This document shows positions 7,050 through 15,320 of a stretch of 64,000 bases of DNA, piece by piece (positions within the stretch are counted from its first letter, which is position 1; each line of letters starts with the position of its first letter). The position numbers and the translations under genes were made by a program. The stretch is from RHKX01 sp041393495 (GTDB lineage Bacteria; Actinomycetota; Thermoleophilia; Solirubrobacterales; 70-9): positions 1 through 64,000 of the forward strand of contig JAWKKA010000014.1 of NCBI GenBank assembly GCA_041393495.1, given 5' to 3'. The notes beneath the pieces are model-generated. The model worked only from the letters and a program-made list of their open reading frames with translations. It did not search any database and had not been told where the DNA came from.

Positions 7050-8447
7050 ATGAGCAAGGACAACCGCACGATGCCGCTCTCGCGCGCGGCGCTGGCCCGA
7101 CTCGAGGGCCATGACTGGCTGCTCGAGGGTGCGCCGCGTGACGAGGTTCCCGCCGAGGGCGTCGAGCCGATCGTCGCCAAGCGGATGATCGAGCAGGAGA
7201 TCGTGCTCGACGGGATCCCGGAGCGGAACCTGGCGACGTTCGTGACGACCTGGATGGAGCCCGAAGCGCAGGCTGTGATCGCCGAGAACCTGCACCGCAA
7301 CTTCATCGACCACGCCGAGTACCCGGAGACGGCCGAGATCGAGCAGCGCTGCATCAGGATGCTCGCGAAGCTCTACAACGCGCCCGGTGAGACGACCGGC
7401 GCCCGCACCCAGGGCTCCTCGGAGGCGATCATGCTCGGCGCGCTGTCGCTGAAGTGGAAGTGGCGCGAGCGCCGCGAGGCCGCGGGGCAGGCAACCGACA
7501 AGCCGAACCTGGTCTTCGGGGGCGACGTCCACGTCGTCTGGGAGAAGTTCTGCCGCTACTTCGACGTCGAGCCGCGAATCGTGCCCCTGCAGCCCGACAA
7601 GTACGTGATCGGGCCCGAGGACGTCGAGCCCCACATCGACGAGAACACGATCGGCGTCGCCGCGGTGCTCGGCACGACCTTCACCGGCCATGCCGATCGG
7701 ATCGGCGAGATCAACGACCTCCTCGTCGCGCTCAGGAACGACAAGGGCATCGATGTGCCGCTTCACATCGATGCCGCAAGCGGCGGCTTCGTCTGGCCGT
7801 TCCTCTACCCCGACAGCGAGTGGGACTTCCGGCTCGAGCAGGTGCGCTCGATCAACGTCTCCGGGCACAAGTTCGGGATGGTCTATCCGGGGATCGGCTG
7901 GCTCGTCTTCCGCGAGAAGTCGGACCTCGCCGAGGACCTCGTCTTCTACGAGAACTACCTCGGCAAGACCGACGCGACGTTCACGCTGAACTTCTCGACC
8001 GGTGCAGCGATGGTGCTGGCCCAGTACTACAACCTCGTCCGCTTCGGGATCGACGGCTACCGGTTCGTGATGGAGACGATGAAGAAGAACTCCGAGTTCC
8101 TGGCGCAGCAACTCGAGCAGGTCGGCCCCTTCCAGGTGATCCGCGAGCACGACGAGCAGCTCCCGCTGGTCGCCTTCCAGATCGCGGCCGACGCCGACGT
8201 CCCCTACGACGAGTTCGACATCGCCTGGCAGGTAGCGGCCGAGCGCGGCTGGATGCTCCCCGCCTACACGATGCCGCCGAACGCGCAGGACGTGAAGATG
8301 CTGCGGGCGCTCGTCAAGCTCAACCTCAGCCGCGAGCTCGTCGCGACGCTGGCTGATGACATCGCCGCAGCCTGCAAGACCCTCGCGAAGAAGGGCGGCG
8401 CCAGCAAGCACGAGCGCAAGCAGGTCAAGTCCGGCGTCGGCTACTGA
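7050..8447 (+). CDS. gadB: Glutamate decarboxylase
   Basis: 465 residues, the usual GadB length. It is a PLP-dependent group II decarboxylase converting L-glutamate plus H+ to GABA and CO2. Landmarks are the start motif LEGAPRDEVPAEG, the substrate region ARTQGSSEAIMLG, and the PLP lysine in INVSGHKFGMVYPG (about residue 274). The C-terminal regulatory tail is present (HERKQVKSGVGY). The ATG at 7050 has GAGGAG about 8 nt upstream; upstream in-frame codons are low-complexity and belong to the repeat region. No GABA antiporter gene is adjacent. The stop overlaps the convergent membrane-protein gene by 7 bp. Confidence 0.95.
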   Translation: MSKDNRTMPLSRAALARLEGHDWLLEGAPRDEVPAEGVEPIVAKRMIEQEIVLDGIPERNLATFVTTWMEPEAQAVIAENLHRNFIDHAEYPETAEIEQRCIRMLAKLYNAPGETTGARTQGSSEAIMLGALSLKWKWRERREAAGQATDKPNLVFGGDVHVVWEKFCRYFDVEPRIVPLQPDKYVIGPEDVEPHIDENTIGVAAVLGTTFTGHADRIGEINDLLVALRNDKGIDVPLHIDAASGGFVWPFLYPDSEWDFRLEQVRSINVSGHKFGMVYPGIGWLVFREKSDLAEDLVFYENYLGKTDATFTLNFSTGAAMVLAQYYNLVRFGIDGYRFVMETMKKNSEFLAQQLEQVGPFQVIREHDEQLPLVAFQIAADADVPYDEFDIAWQVAAERGWMLPAYTMPPNAQDVKMLRALVKLNLSRELVATLADDIAAACKTLAKKGGASKHERKQVKSGVGY

Positions 8448-9043
8448 CGGCGCGGCAGCATCAGCAGCGCACCGGCGAGAAAGCAGGCCGCCCCCGCGGC
8501 GGTCGTGAAGTTCGCCGCGGCGAGGTCGAGCACGGTTCCCGTCGACGGAACCACGAACGAGGCGACCGCGGAGATCCCGAATGCGACGCTGCCGAGCAGG
8601 TTGACGAAGCTGATCTTCGCCGGTTCATCATCGTGCCGGCGCCGCCAGAAGCTGCCGTTGGCCGCCCGGAAGGCGAGCACGCTCGCGACCAGAAAGCAGG
8701 TCGAGCCGAACGCGTCCGGGGTCCAGACGAGCCGGTCGGTCGCCTTCGTCCCGAGCGCATCCTGCATCGCCGCGAAGGTGCTGATGTTGAAGAAGAGCGT
8801 GCCCGCGAACTGGATCCCCCCGGCCCACCGGTCGAGCCCGCCGCCGCCGGTCAGCCGCGTCGTCAGAAACTGGATCAGCGCCGCCGCCGTGAAGAAGATC
8901 GATCCGACGAAGAAGGTCATGCCGTCGGCGCTCGAGCCGACCAGCCGGACGTAACCCGGAAACGGCCCGACGAGGAAGCAGAGCGACCCGACCGCGAACA
9001 GCAGGCCGATCCAGGTGTTCGCCCGGCGGGCCGCGGCGCTCAT
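8441..9043 (-). CDS. Membrane protein with two YrhK-like segments
   Basis: 200 residues and about six transmembrane helices. Two glycine-serine-phenylalanine helical hairpins (FFVGSIFFTAAALIQF near 45 and NLLGSVAFGISAVASF near 145) resemble the YrhK domain, a putative membrane domain of unknown function. No catalytic motif is seen. A TAGCCT box (9051-9056, minus strand) lies 7 nt before the ATG with no ribosome binding site, suggesting a leaderless transcript divergent from the AI-2E family gene. Confidence 0.6.
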   Translation of the reverse strand: MSAAARRANTWIGLLFAVGSLCFLVGPFPGYVRLVGSSADGMTFFVGSIFFTAAALIQFLTTRLTGGGGLDRWAGGIQFAGTLFFNISTFAAMQDALGTKATDRLVWTPDAFGSTCFLVASVLAFRAANGSFWRRRHDDEPAKISFVNLLGSVAFGISAVASFVVPSTGTVLDLAAANFTTAAGAACFLAGALLMLPRRQ

Positions 9044-9055
9044 CGGGACGAGGCT

Positions 9056-9155
9056 AGCCGTCGGCGCCCGGCGACAGCTTCCCGGCCGTCAGCCGTCGGC
9101 GCCCGGTGATCCCGGCCGTTAGCCGTCGGCGCCCGGCGGTAGCTTTGCGACCGTG
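9056..9155. repeat. Three ~30-35 bp tandem units in a divergent promoter region
   Basis: Units begin at 9056, 9091 and 9121, each starting AGCCGTCGGCGCCCGG and ending (in two cases) CCCGGCCGT. The array fills the gap between two divergent genes. Its left end supplies the TAGCCT box of the leftward gene (9051-9056), and the third unit carries the TAGCTT box (9140-9145) 7 nt before the GTG of the rightward gene. Confidence 0.75.
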
Positions 9156-10310
9156 ATTCGCGGCAGGCTGCATCGACGCGGGACGGCGATCGAGCCGGGC
9201 GCCGAATCGGAGGTCGTCGAGATCGACCCGGCGCAGTTCAGCGGGATCTTCAACGTCCCCGACTGGCTCCGCAACATCGGCCTGATGGCGTGGCTGCTCG
9301 TCGGGATCACGTTGCTGATCGGCGGCCTCGTCTGGCTCGGCTCGCTGACGCAGGTGATCACGATCCCGGTGATCGTCGCCGCGATCATCGCCGTCGTCGC
9401 CTCGCCGCTCGTTCGCTGGATGAACGGGCACGGAGTCCCGCGCGCGATCGGGGCGCTGCTCGTGATGCTGGCGGTCGTGGTGATCGGAGCGGGGATCACC
9501 GCGATGGTCGTCGTCGGGATCGACGGGCAGGCAAGCAGCATCGCCAGCCACCTCGATGACGCGAAGCGGACGCTCTCGGGATGGCTTCAGGACATCGGGC
9601 TCGATCCGAGCAAGGCCGGCCAGGCCACCCACGACGCCGGGCACGGCGCCGCGAGCAGCGTCCAGGCCCTCCTCGGCGGCGTCCTCGGCGGCATCGAGAG
9701 GCTGTCCTCGCTCGCGTTCTTCCTCGCGATGACGATCCTCAGCCTGTTCTTCCTGCTCAACGACGGCCCGAAGATCCGCGGCTGGACGGAGCGGCACATG
9801 GGCCTTCCCGACGGCGTCGCGCGGATCGTCACCCAGCGGACGATCGGCTCGATGCGCGGCTACTTCCTCGGCGTCACGATCGTCGCCGCGTTCAACGCCG
9901 TCGTCGTCGGGATCGGGGCGCTGATCATCGGCGTTCCCCTGATCGGGACGATCGTCGCCGTCACGTTCGTGGCCGGCTACATCCCCTACATCGGCGCCTG
10001 GACGGCGGGCGCCTTCACGGTCCTGCTCGCGCTCGGCAGCGACGGCGCCGATGCCGCCGGCGCGATGGTCGCGCTGCAGCTGCTGGCGAACGGGCCGCTG
10101 CAGCAGATCGTCCAGCCGTTCGCGATGGGGGCCGCGCTCGGGATCCATCCCCTCGCCGTCCTGATCGTCACGATCGGCGGCGGCGCCCTGTTCGGCACCA
10201 TCGGCCTGATCATCGCGGCGCCGCTCGTCGCCGCCGCGGTCCGGATCTCCGCCGACCTCGAGCGCGCGCGGCGCGAGCAGGAGGAGGCGGCGACCGCCGC
10301 CCCTGGCTAG
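9153..10310 (+). CDS. AI-2E family transporter (PerM/UPF0118)
   Basis: 385 residues with eight predicted transmembrane helices and a large loop (about 135-180), the layout of the UPF0118/PerM family. Family-typical segments include LSLFFLLNDGPKIR, FNAVVVGIGALIIGVPLIGTIVAVTFVAGYIPYIGAW and HPLAVLIVTIGGGALFG. Members have been linked to quorum-signal export or Na+/H+ antiport, so the substrate here is open. The start is GTG, 7 nt after TAGCTT and without a ribosome binding site. The gene ends before an inverted repeat at 10353-10407 that faces the convergent nitrilase gene. Confidence 0.88.
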   Translation: MIRGRLHRRGTAIEPGAESEVVEIDPAQFSGIFNVPDWLRNIGLMAWLLVGITLLIGGLVWLGSLTQVITIPVIVAAIIAVVASPLVRWMNGHGVPRAIGALLVMLAVVVIGAGITAMVVVGIDGQASSIASHLDDAKRTLSGWLQDIGLDPSKAGQATHDAGHGAASSVQALLGGVLGGIERLSSLAFFLAMTILSLFFLLNDGPKIRGWTERHMGLPDGVARIVTQRTIGSMRGYFLGVTIVAAFNAVVVGIGALIIGVPLIGTIVAVTFVAGYIPYIGAWTAGAFTVLLALGSDGADAAGAMVALQLLANGPLQQIVQPFAMGAALGIHPLAVLIVTIGGGALFGTIGLIIAAPLVAAAVRISADLERARREQEEAATAAPG

Positions 10311-10352
10311 GACGCCCCCGGCGAGTCGCGCGGCGGCCCGCGCTCCACCCCT

Positions 10353-10407
10353 CCCGGTGAACGCGACATTCCGGTACCGGAGGTTCCGGTTGGTCGCGTT
10401 CACCGGG
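10353..10407. terminator. 15-bp perfect inverted repeat between convergent genes
   Basis: CCCGGTGAACGCGAC (10353-10367) is repeated as its exact reverse complement at 10393-10407. The 25-nt loop itself contains CCGGTACCGG and a further TTCCGG copy. It sits between the 3' ends of two convergent genes, so a bidirectional terminator is the simplest reading. No T-run follows either arm. Confidence 0.55.
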
Positions 10408-10412
10408 TCAGG

Positions 10413-11279
10413 TCAGCGCCGGGCCGCTCCGTCGTAGTCGTAGAGATCCGCGGCCGGGCGGGTCAGATCGCCGTAGAGCTCCGGGCGGCGGGCACGGAGC
10501 AGGCCGGGGAGCGAGTCGAACTGCTTCGGCTCGCGCATCGAGTCGTCGTGCTCGCGCAGCCAGCGGGCGCGCTCGAGGTCGCAGTCGCCGACGACGAGCC
10601 CGGGCCCGGTCGAGGAGGCGACGACGGCCTCGGGCCCGGCGATCAGGGCCGAGCCCTCCTCGTCCCCGTAGAGCGCCTGGGTGAGGCCGAGGTGGAGCTG
10701 GTTCTCGACGGCCCGGGCGCGGGCGAGGAGCCGCCAGTTCGGCGCGACGCGGCGGAACGAGCCGCCGGCTGGCGCGAGCAGGACGTCGGCGCCGCGGACC
10801 GCGAGCGTCCGCGCGATCTCCGGGATCCAGAGCTCCGAGCAGATCAGCAACCCGACGCCGATGTCGCCGAGCCGCGCGAAGCCGAGCCGCGCGCCGGGCG
10901 CCATCGCGGCGCCGGAGAGGACCGGATGGACGTCGCCGGTCGCCGGATGGGCGCGCTCGTAGCGGAGCAGGACGGCGCCGTCGGGCCCGACGAGGTAGGC
11001 GACGGTCCGGTGGACCCCATCGTCGCCACGCTCGACGCGGCCCCAGCAGACGGCGACGCCGGCCTCGGCTGCCGCCGCGCCGATCTCGGCGCTGCATTCC
11101 ATCGCCGAGCCGGCCCTGATCGGGCCCGGATAGCTCTCCGGGAACAGCAGCAGCTCGGCGCCGGCGCCGCCGGCGCCGGCGATCGCCGCGAGCGCGTCCG
11201 CGAGCCTCGTCTCCTCCGGCTCCCCGGCGCGCGCCGGCGGCTGCGCGACGGCGAGGCGAAGCGCGCCGGAGCGGCTCAC
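10413..11279 (-). CDS. Nitrilase-superfamily carbon-nitrogen hydrolase (atypical)
   Basis: 288 residues with the alpha-beta-beta-alpha nitrilase fold pattern. The catalytic glutamate is in LLLFPESYPG (Glu48) and the nucleophile in GLLICSELW (Cys147). At the place of the catalytic lysine (normally Y-x-K-x-H) the sequence reads RYERAHP, so Arg109 sits where Lys is expected. It may be an altered amidase, or my alignment may be off by a few residues. It is the last gene of the long operon; its GTG overlaps the methyltransferase stop (GTGA). Expected activity is amide, nitrile or carbamoyl hydrolysis in the cytoplasm. Confidence 0.75.
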   Translation of the reverse strand: MSRSGALRLAVAQPPARAGEPEETRLADALAAIAGAGGAGAELLLFPESYPGPIRAGSAMECSAEIGAAAAEAGVAVCWGRVERGDDGVHRTVAYLVGPDGAVLLRYERAHPATGDVHPVLSGAAMAPGARLGFARLGDIGVGLLICSELWIPEIARTLAVRGADVLLAPAGGSFRRVAPNWRLLARARAVENQLHLGLTQALYGDEEGSALIAGPEAVVASSTGPGLVVGDCDLERARWLREHDDSMREPKQFDSLPGLLRARRPELYGDLTRPAADLYDYDGAARR

Positions 11280-12277
11280 GACGCCCCCGTCTTGCGGGCC
11301 TTGAGCACGGCGATCGGGCCCGCGTCACGACGCAGCGGCTCCGGCTCGAGGCCCGCGTCGCGTGCCCACGATGCGATCTCCTGCTCGGTCCACGCTCCCC
11401 CGCCCTCGTTCTCGACGAGCATCATCAACGCGAACAGCGCGACCGCCGGCGGCGTGACCTCGTCCGTGCCGAGCACCCACTCGTAGATCAGCAGGGCCCC
11501 GCCCGGCGCGAGCAGGGCGGCCGCCTCGGCGACGAGCCGGCGGCAGCGATCGTGCGGGTGGTCGTGGAGGATGTTCGCGAGCAGGACGTAGTCCCAGCTC
11601 TCGCCGCGGGGACGTCCGAAGCCGGGGCGCTCGAGATCGCCGGCCACGAACCGCAGCTCCGGATGGCGCTCGCGGAGCGCCGCTTCGGCCCCGGGCAGGT
11701 CGAGGACCGTCGCCTCGAGGCCGGGCACCGCCGCCTCGAGGTAGGCGGAGTGGGAGCCCGCTCCGCCGCCGACGTCGAGCAGCCGGCCGCCGCGCTCGAG
11801 CCCGGCGAGCTCGGGGAGCCCGCCGCCGAACCGCGCCGCGAGGTCGTCGAGCGCGCGCAGGAAGGTCAGCGACTGCTCCGGGTCGTCGCGCAGCCGGGCG
11901 CGCCACGACGGGATCCGCGCGTGGCCGTCGCGGACCGCCTGCGGGAGGTCGGCCCAGACGCCGTAGAAGAACCACTCCTTGCGGACGATCTCGGCGGCCG
12001 AGCCCGGCTCGCTGCCGACGAGCTCGCGGCCACGCTCGCTGAGCGCGTAGCGATCGCCTTCGCGGGCGGCGAGCCCGAGCACCGCCAGCGCTGCGAGCAG
12101 GTAGCCGCAGGCGCGCGGATGCAGGTCGAGCGCCGCCGCCACCTCGGCCGGCGTCCGCGGGCCGGCGGCGAGCGCGTCGGGAACGCCGAGCTCGACGGCC
12201 GTCCCGAGGATCGCTGCCCCCTGGTACCCGGTCAGCACATCGAGCGTGTCGGCCGACTGCTTCACGGCCGGGCTCAC
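11276..12277 (-). CDS. SAM-dependent O-methyltransferase (Methyltransf_2 type)
   Basis: 333 residues. An N-terminal winged-helix dimerisation domain (LGVPDALAAGPRTPAEVAAALDLHPRACGYLL, about 30-65) is followed by a Rossmann SAM-binding domain with LLDVGGGAGSHSAYLE (about 175-190) and the acidic loop FVAGDLERPG. LLANILHDHPHDRCRRL carries the His-Asp pair that often serves as catalytic base in plant-type and CrtF/acetylserotonin-type O-methyltransferases. The start is GTG overlapping the oxidoreductase stop. A methyltransferase is unexpected in a hydrolytic operon; it may act on a hydroxylated intermediate. Confidence 0.85.
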   Translation of the reverse strand: MSPAVKQSADTLDVLTGYQGAAILGTAVELGVPDALAAGPRTPAEVAAALDLHPRACGYLLAALAVLGLAAREGDRYALSERGRELVGSEPGSAAEIVRKEWFFYGVWADLPQAVRDGHARIPSWRARLRDDPEQSLTFLRALDDLAARFGGGLPELAGLERGGRLLDVGGGAGSHSAYLEAAVPGLEATVLDLPGAEAALRERHPELRFVAGDLERPGFGRPRGESWDYVLLANILHDHPHDRCRRLVAEAAALLAPGGALLIYEWVLGTDEVTPPAVALFALMMLVENEGGGAWTEQEIASWARDAGLEPEPLRRDAGPIAVLKARKTGAS

Positions 12278-13911
12278 GCCGCCCTCCGCAGCGCGCGGGC
12301 GGCGCGAGCCGCGTCGCGCAGCATCGCCGCCTGCGACCGCCAGCGCTCGATCCGCCCCCGGGACCGCAGGCCGAGGTCGCGGAGGACGGCGGCGGCGGCA
12401 TTGCGGCCCGGCATCCCGGTCACGCCGCCGCCCGGGTGCGAGCCGGCACCGCTCAGGTAGAGGCCGGCGATCGGCGTCGAGTAGCGGGACAGCGAAGGCG
12501 AAGGACGCATCCCGAGGAGCTGGTCGAGCGACATCTCGACGTGGTTGGGGCAGGCGTAGGGGTTGCCGTTGCGCCGGACCCAGTCCTGCGGACCGGTGAC
12601 GAGCCGCTCGACCGGCTCGAGCTCGGTCCGGAGCGCCCGCTCGGCGGCGCGCCAGGCCCAGTCGGCGGCCTCGTCGAGCGACGCCTCGGTCCAGGGGCCG
12701 TCGGCGGGCTCCCAGGGAACGAACGTCGAAAGCCAGACCACCGCCGCCTCCGGGTCGCGGGTCCAGCCTGGCTCCCGCGTCGAGGGGAAGCCGATCATCA
12801 GCGGCGGCCGCTCCGGCAGCCCGCCGAGCCGGATCCGCGCGAACGCCGCCTCGATGTCGGCATCGGTGTTCGGCGAGAGCATCAGCGCCCGCTCGAAGCC
12901 GGCCGGCACGTCGAGGTCGGGAAGCCGCGTCAGGACCGCATCGACCTTGAGCTCGGAGACGTTGCGGCGGCCGACGTGGATCGCAGCGACCTCGGCGGCG
13001 AGCGCCGCCGGGACATGGTCGGGATCGACGAGGCGCTCGAAGACACGCTTGGCGTCGATCGTCGAGACGACCGCGCGGCGGGCGGCGATCCGCTCGTCGC
13101 CGGCGTGGACGGCGACGGCACGGCCGCCGGCCACCTCGATCCGGTCCGCCGCCGCCCCCGTCCTCAGGCTCCCGCCATGGCCTTCGAGACAGCGGGCGAG
13201 GGCAGCGACGGTGCCCCGCGAGCCGCCCGCCGGCCGGGCCGAGGGGGCGCCGTGGAAGGCGGCCAGCATCATCGCGCCGGCGCCGGTCCCCGGGTCGTCG
13301 GGCGGCTGCTGCGAGTGGGCCGCCCAGTGCTGCATCAGCCCGCGCAGCCGCGGGTCGCCGAGGTGGGCCGCGCAGAGGTTCGAGGCGGACGCGTAGAGCG
13401 CCTGGATCAGCCGCTGGCCCTCGACCCCGAGCGTCAGCTCGGCGGCGGCGGTCAGCTCGCGCATCGTCGGCGGCGGCCCGTTGTTGGCCTGCGAGAGCAC
13501 CGCGAGCGCCCGCTCCGACCACTGCGCGAAGCGCCGGTAGCGCTCGGCCTCGTCGCGGCCGAGCAACTCGGCGAAGCCCTCGACCGTGCGGTCGAGGGAG
13601 CTGTGCATGGCGAGATCGGTTCCGTCGTCGCAGGGCGCGAGGACGAGCTCGTCGCAGAGCAGCCACTCGAGCCCGAACCGCGCGCTCAGCTCGAGGTCCT
13701 CATCGACGCCGCTCGCGCGCAGGCCGCTGTGCTCGAAGGCGCCGATCTCGAGCCGTCCGGCGCCGCTCGGCAGCTCCTCGGTGACGACGCAGCCGCCGGG
13801 CTCCGGCGCCTGCTCGACGACGATCGTCTCGAGCCCGGCGCGGGCCAGGTAGGCGCCGCAGGCGAGGCCGTTGTGGCCGGCGCCGACGACGACGACGTCG
13901 CAGCTCGTCAT
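12274..13911 (-). CDS. FAD-dependent oxidoreductase, phytoene-desaturase/PYROXD2-like
   Basis: 545 residues. The N-terminal dinucleotide-binding motif is DVVVVGAGHNGLACGAYLARAG (about 5-26), followed by the second FAD contact VVEQAPEPGG. The C-terminal part has LYLSGAGSHPGGGVTGMPGRNAA, the FAD-pyrophosphate motif of the phytoene-desaturase/amine-oxidase superfamily. The GHNGL variant is typical of the PYROXD2-like branch rather than carotenoid CrtI, and no carotenoid genes are nearby. It probably oxidises or desaturates the substrate of the operon. The ATG overlaps the deaminase stop (ATGA). Confidence 0.85.
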   Translation of the reverse strand: MTSCDVVVVGAGHNGLACGAYLARAGLETIVVEQAPEPGGCVVTEELPSGAGRLEIGAFEHSGLRASGVDEDLELSARFGLEWLLCDELVLAPCDDGTDLAMHSSLDRTVEGFAELLGRDEAERYRRFAQWSERALAVLSQANNGPPPTMRELTAAAELTLGVEGQRLIQALYASASNLCAAHLGDPRLRGLMQHWAAHSQQPPDDPGTGAGAMMLAAFHGAPSARPAGGSRGTVAALARCLEGHGGSLRTGAAADRIEVAGGRAVAVHAGDERIAARRAVVSTIDAKRVFERLVDPDHVPAALAAEVAAIHVGRRNVSELKVDAVLTRLPDLDVPAGFERALMLSPNTDADIEAAFARIRLGGLPERPPLMIGFPSTREPGWTRDPEAAVVWLSTFVPWEPADGPWTEASLDEAADWAWRAAERALRTELEPVERLVTGPQDWVRRNGNPYACPNHVEMSLDQLLGMRPSPSLSRYSTPIAGLYLSGAGSHPGGGVTGMPGRNAAAAVLRDLGLRSRGRIERWRSQAAMLRDAARAARALRRAA

Positions 13912-15320
13912 CCGGCTTCGCCCGCAGCCGACGCCAACGCCCGACCATCGCCCGCGTAGACGGACTCGTCCGCCATCCCGGCGCGGCGCACCAGATCGGC
14001 GCCGGCCGCGCGGGCCTCGCGAGCGAGCGCGGCCACATCCACTCCATCGACCTCACCGCCCGCGACCCGGCGCCGGCCGTCGACCCAGACGTCGCTGACG
14101 CAGCGCGCGGTCGCGCAGTAGACGACCTGCTGCCACGGATCGTGGATCGTCGCCAGCTCCGGGGTGTCGCCGTCGAGGAGGACGACGTCGGCGCGCTTGC
14201 CGGGCTCGAGGGAGCCGACGAGATCGTCGATCCCGAGCGCCCGGGCGCCGTCGATCGTCGCCATCGCGAGGACGTCGCGCGCGGTCAGCACCGTCGGGTC
14301 CATGTTGTTGACCTTGTGGAGGAGGCCGGCGGTCTTGATGACGCCGAACATGTCCTGATTGTCGTTCGAGGCGGCGCCGTCGGTGCCGAGCGCGATCGTG
14401 ATCCCCTCGCGCCGCAGCCGCGGCACCGGGCACACCCCGTTGCCGAGCAGCATGTTCGCCACCGGGTTGTGGGCGACGGCGACGTCGTGGCGGGCGAGCA
14501 GCCCGATGTCGCGCTCGGTGCACCAGATGCAGTGCGCGGCGATGATCTCGGCATCGAGCAGCCCCTCCCGCCCCGAGTGCCCGATCGTCGTCGCGCCGAA
14601 GCGCAGCCGTGCCTCGGTCAGCTCCTCGCGAACCTCGGAGAGGTGGGTGTGGACCGCCCAGCCGTGCTCGCGGCAGGCGGCGACGGTGCGCGCGAAGAGC
14701 GGGTCGCTGAGCCCGAGGACAGTGCCGACGCCGCAGCGGAACCCGATCAGCGCTTCGCCGGCGGTGCGCTCGGCGAGCGCCTCGTGCTCGGCCATGAAGG
14801 CGTCGGGGCCGGGCGCGCCCTCGTACGCGTCCTCGGCGCCGAAGCTGACGACGCCGCGCATCCCCGCCCAGGCGAGGCCGTCGACCGCGCCGAGCGTGGC
14901 GAGGCTGCCCATGTTGCGGTGGCAGGACATGTCGTTGACGGTCGTGATCCCGCTGCGCAGCATCTCGACCGCCTTGAGGCGGGTCCCGAGCGCGACCTCG
15001 TCGCGATCGATCACCTTGCCGACCGGGTTGACGACCCGCTCGAACCACTCGAACAGCACCGCGTCCTCGCCCATCCCGGGGATCAGGCACTCGGTCAGGT
15101 GCGTGTGCGCATTGACCATCCCGGGCATCACGACGCCGTTGCCGTCGCCGACCACGCTCGCCCCGGGAGCGCGCCGGGACAGGTCCGCGAACGTCCCGAC
15201 GGCCTCGATCGCCCCGCCGGCGCCGAACAGCACCGCCCCGTCGCGGATCGGCTCGGCGCCGGGCGCCATCGACAGGGCCCAGGCGCCGCGAACGAGCGTC
15301 GGCGCCGCCGCCGCGCTCAA
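13908..15320 (-). CDS. Trz/guanine-deaminase-type amidohydrolase
   Basis: 470 residues, metal-dependent amidohydrolase of the ATZ/TRZ, S-adenosylhomocysteine deaminase and 8-oxoguanine deaminase group. Metal ligands appear as MVNAHTHLTE (about residue 70), VHTHLSEV (about 228), AHCIWC (about 260) and LGTDGAASND (about 310), the complete mononuclear set. It should deaminate or dechlorinate a purine-, triazine- or pyrimidine-like ring. The chosen start is TTG overlapping the permease stop (TTGA); no ATG or GTG lies in the right place upstream of the first strand. It follows the importer genes, so it may act first on the imported compound. Confidence 0.82.
   Translation of the reverse strand: MSAAAAPTLVRGAWALSMAPGAEPIRDGAVLFGAGGAIEAVGTFADLSRRAPGASVVGDGNGVVMPGMVNAHTHLTECLIPGMGEDAVLFEWFERVVNPVGKVIDRDEVALGTRLKAVEMLRSGITTVNDMSCHRNMGSLATLGAVDGLAWAGMRGVVSFGAEDAYEGAPGPDAFMAEHEALAERTAGEALIGFRCGVGTVLGLSDPLFARTVAACREHGWAVHTHLSEVREELTEARLRFGATTIGHSGREGLLDAEIIAAHCIWCTERDIGLLARHDVAVAHNPVANMLLGNGVCPVPRLRREGITIALGTDGAASNDNQDMFGVIKTAGLLHKVNNMDPTVLTARDVLAMATIDGARALGIDDLVGSLEPGKRADVVLLDGDTPELATIHDPWQQVVYCATARCVSDVWVDGRRRVAGGEVDGVDVAALAREARAAGADLVRRAGMADESVYAGDGRALASAAGEAG

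Noticed and set aside
12274..13911. Carotenoid phytoene desaturase
   Set aside because: The fold matches, but the GHNGL variant, the operon context and the lack of crtB/crtE-type genes point to a different FAD oxidoreductase.
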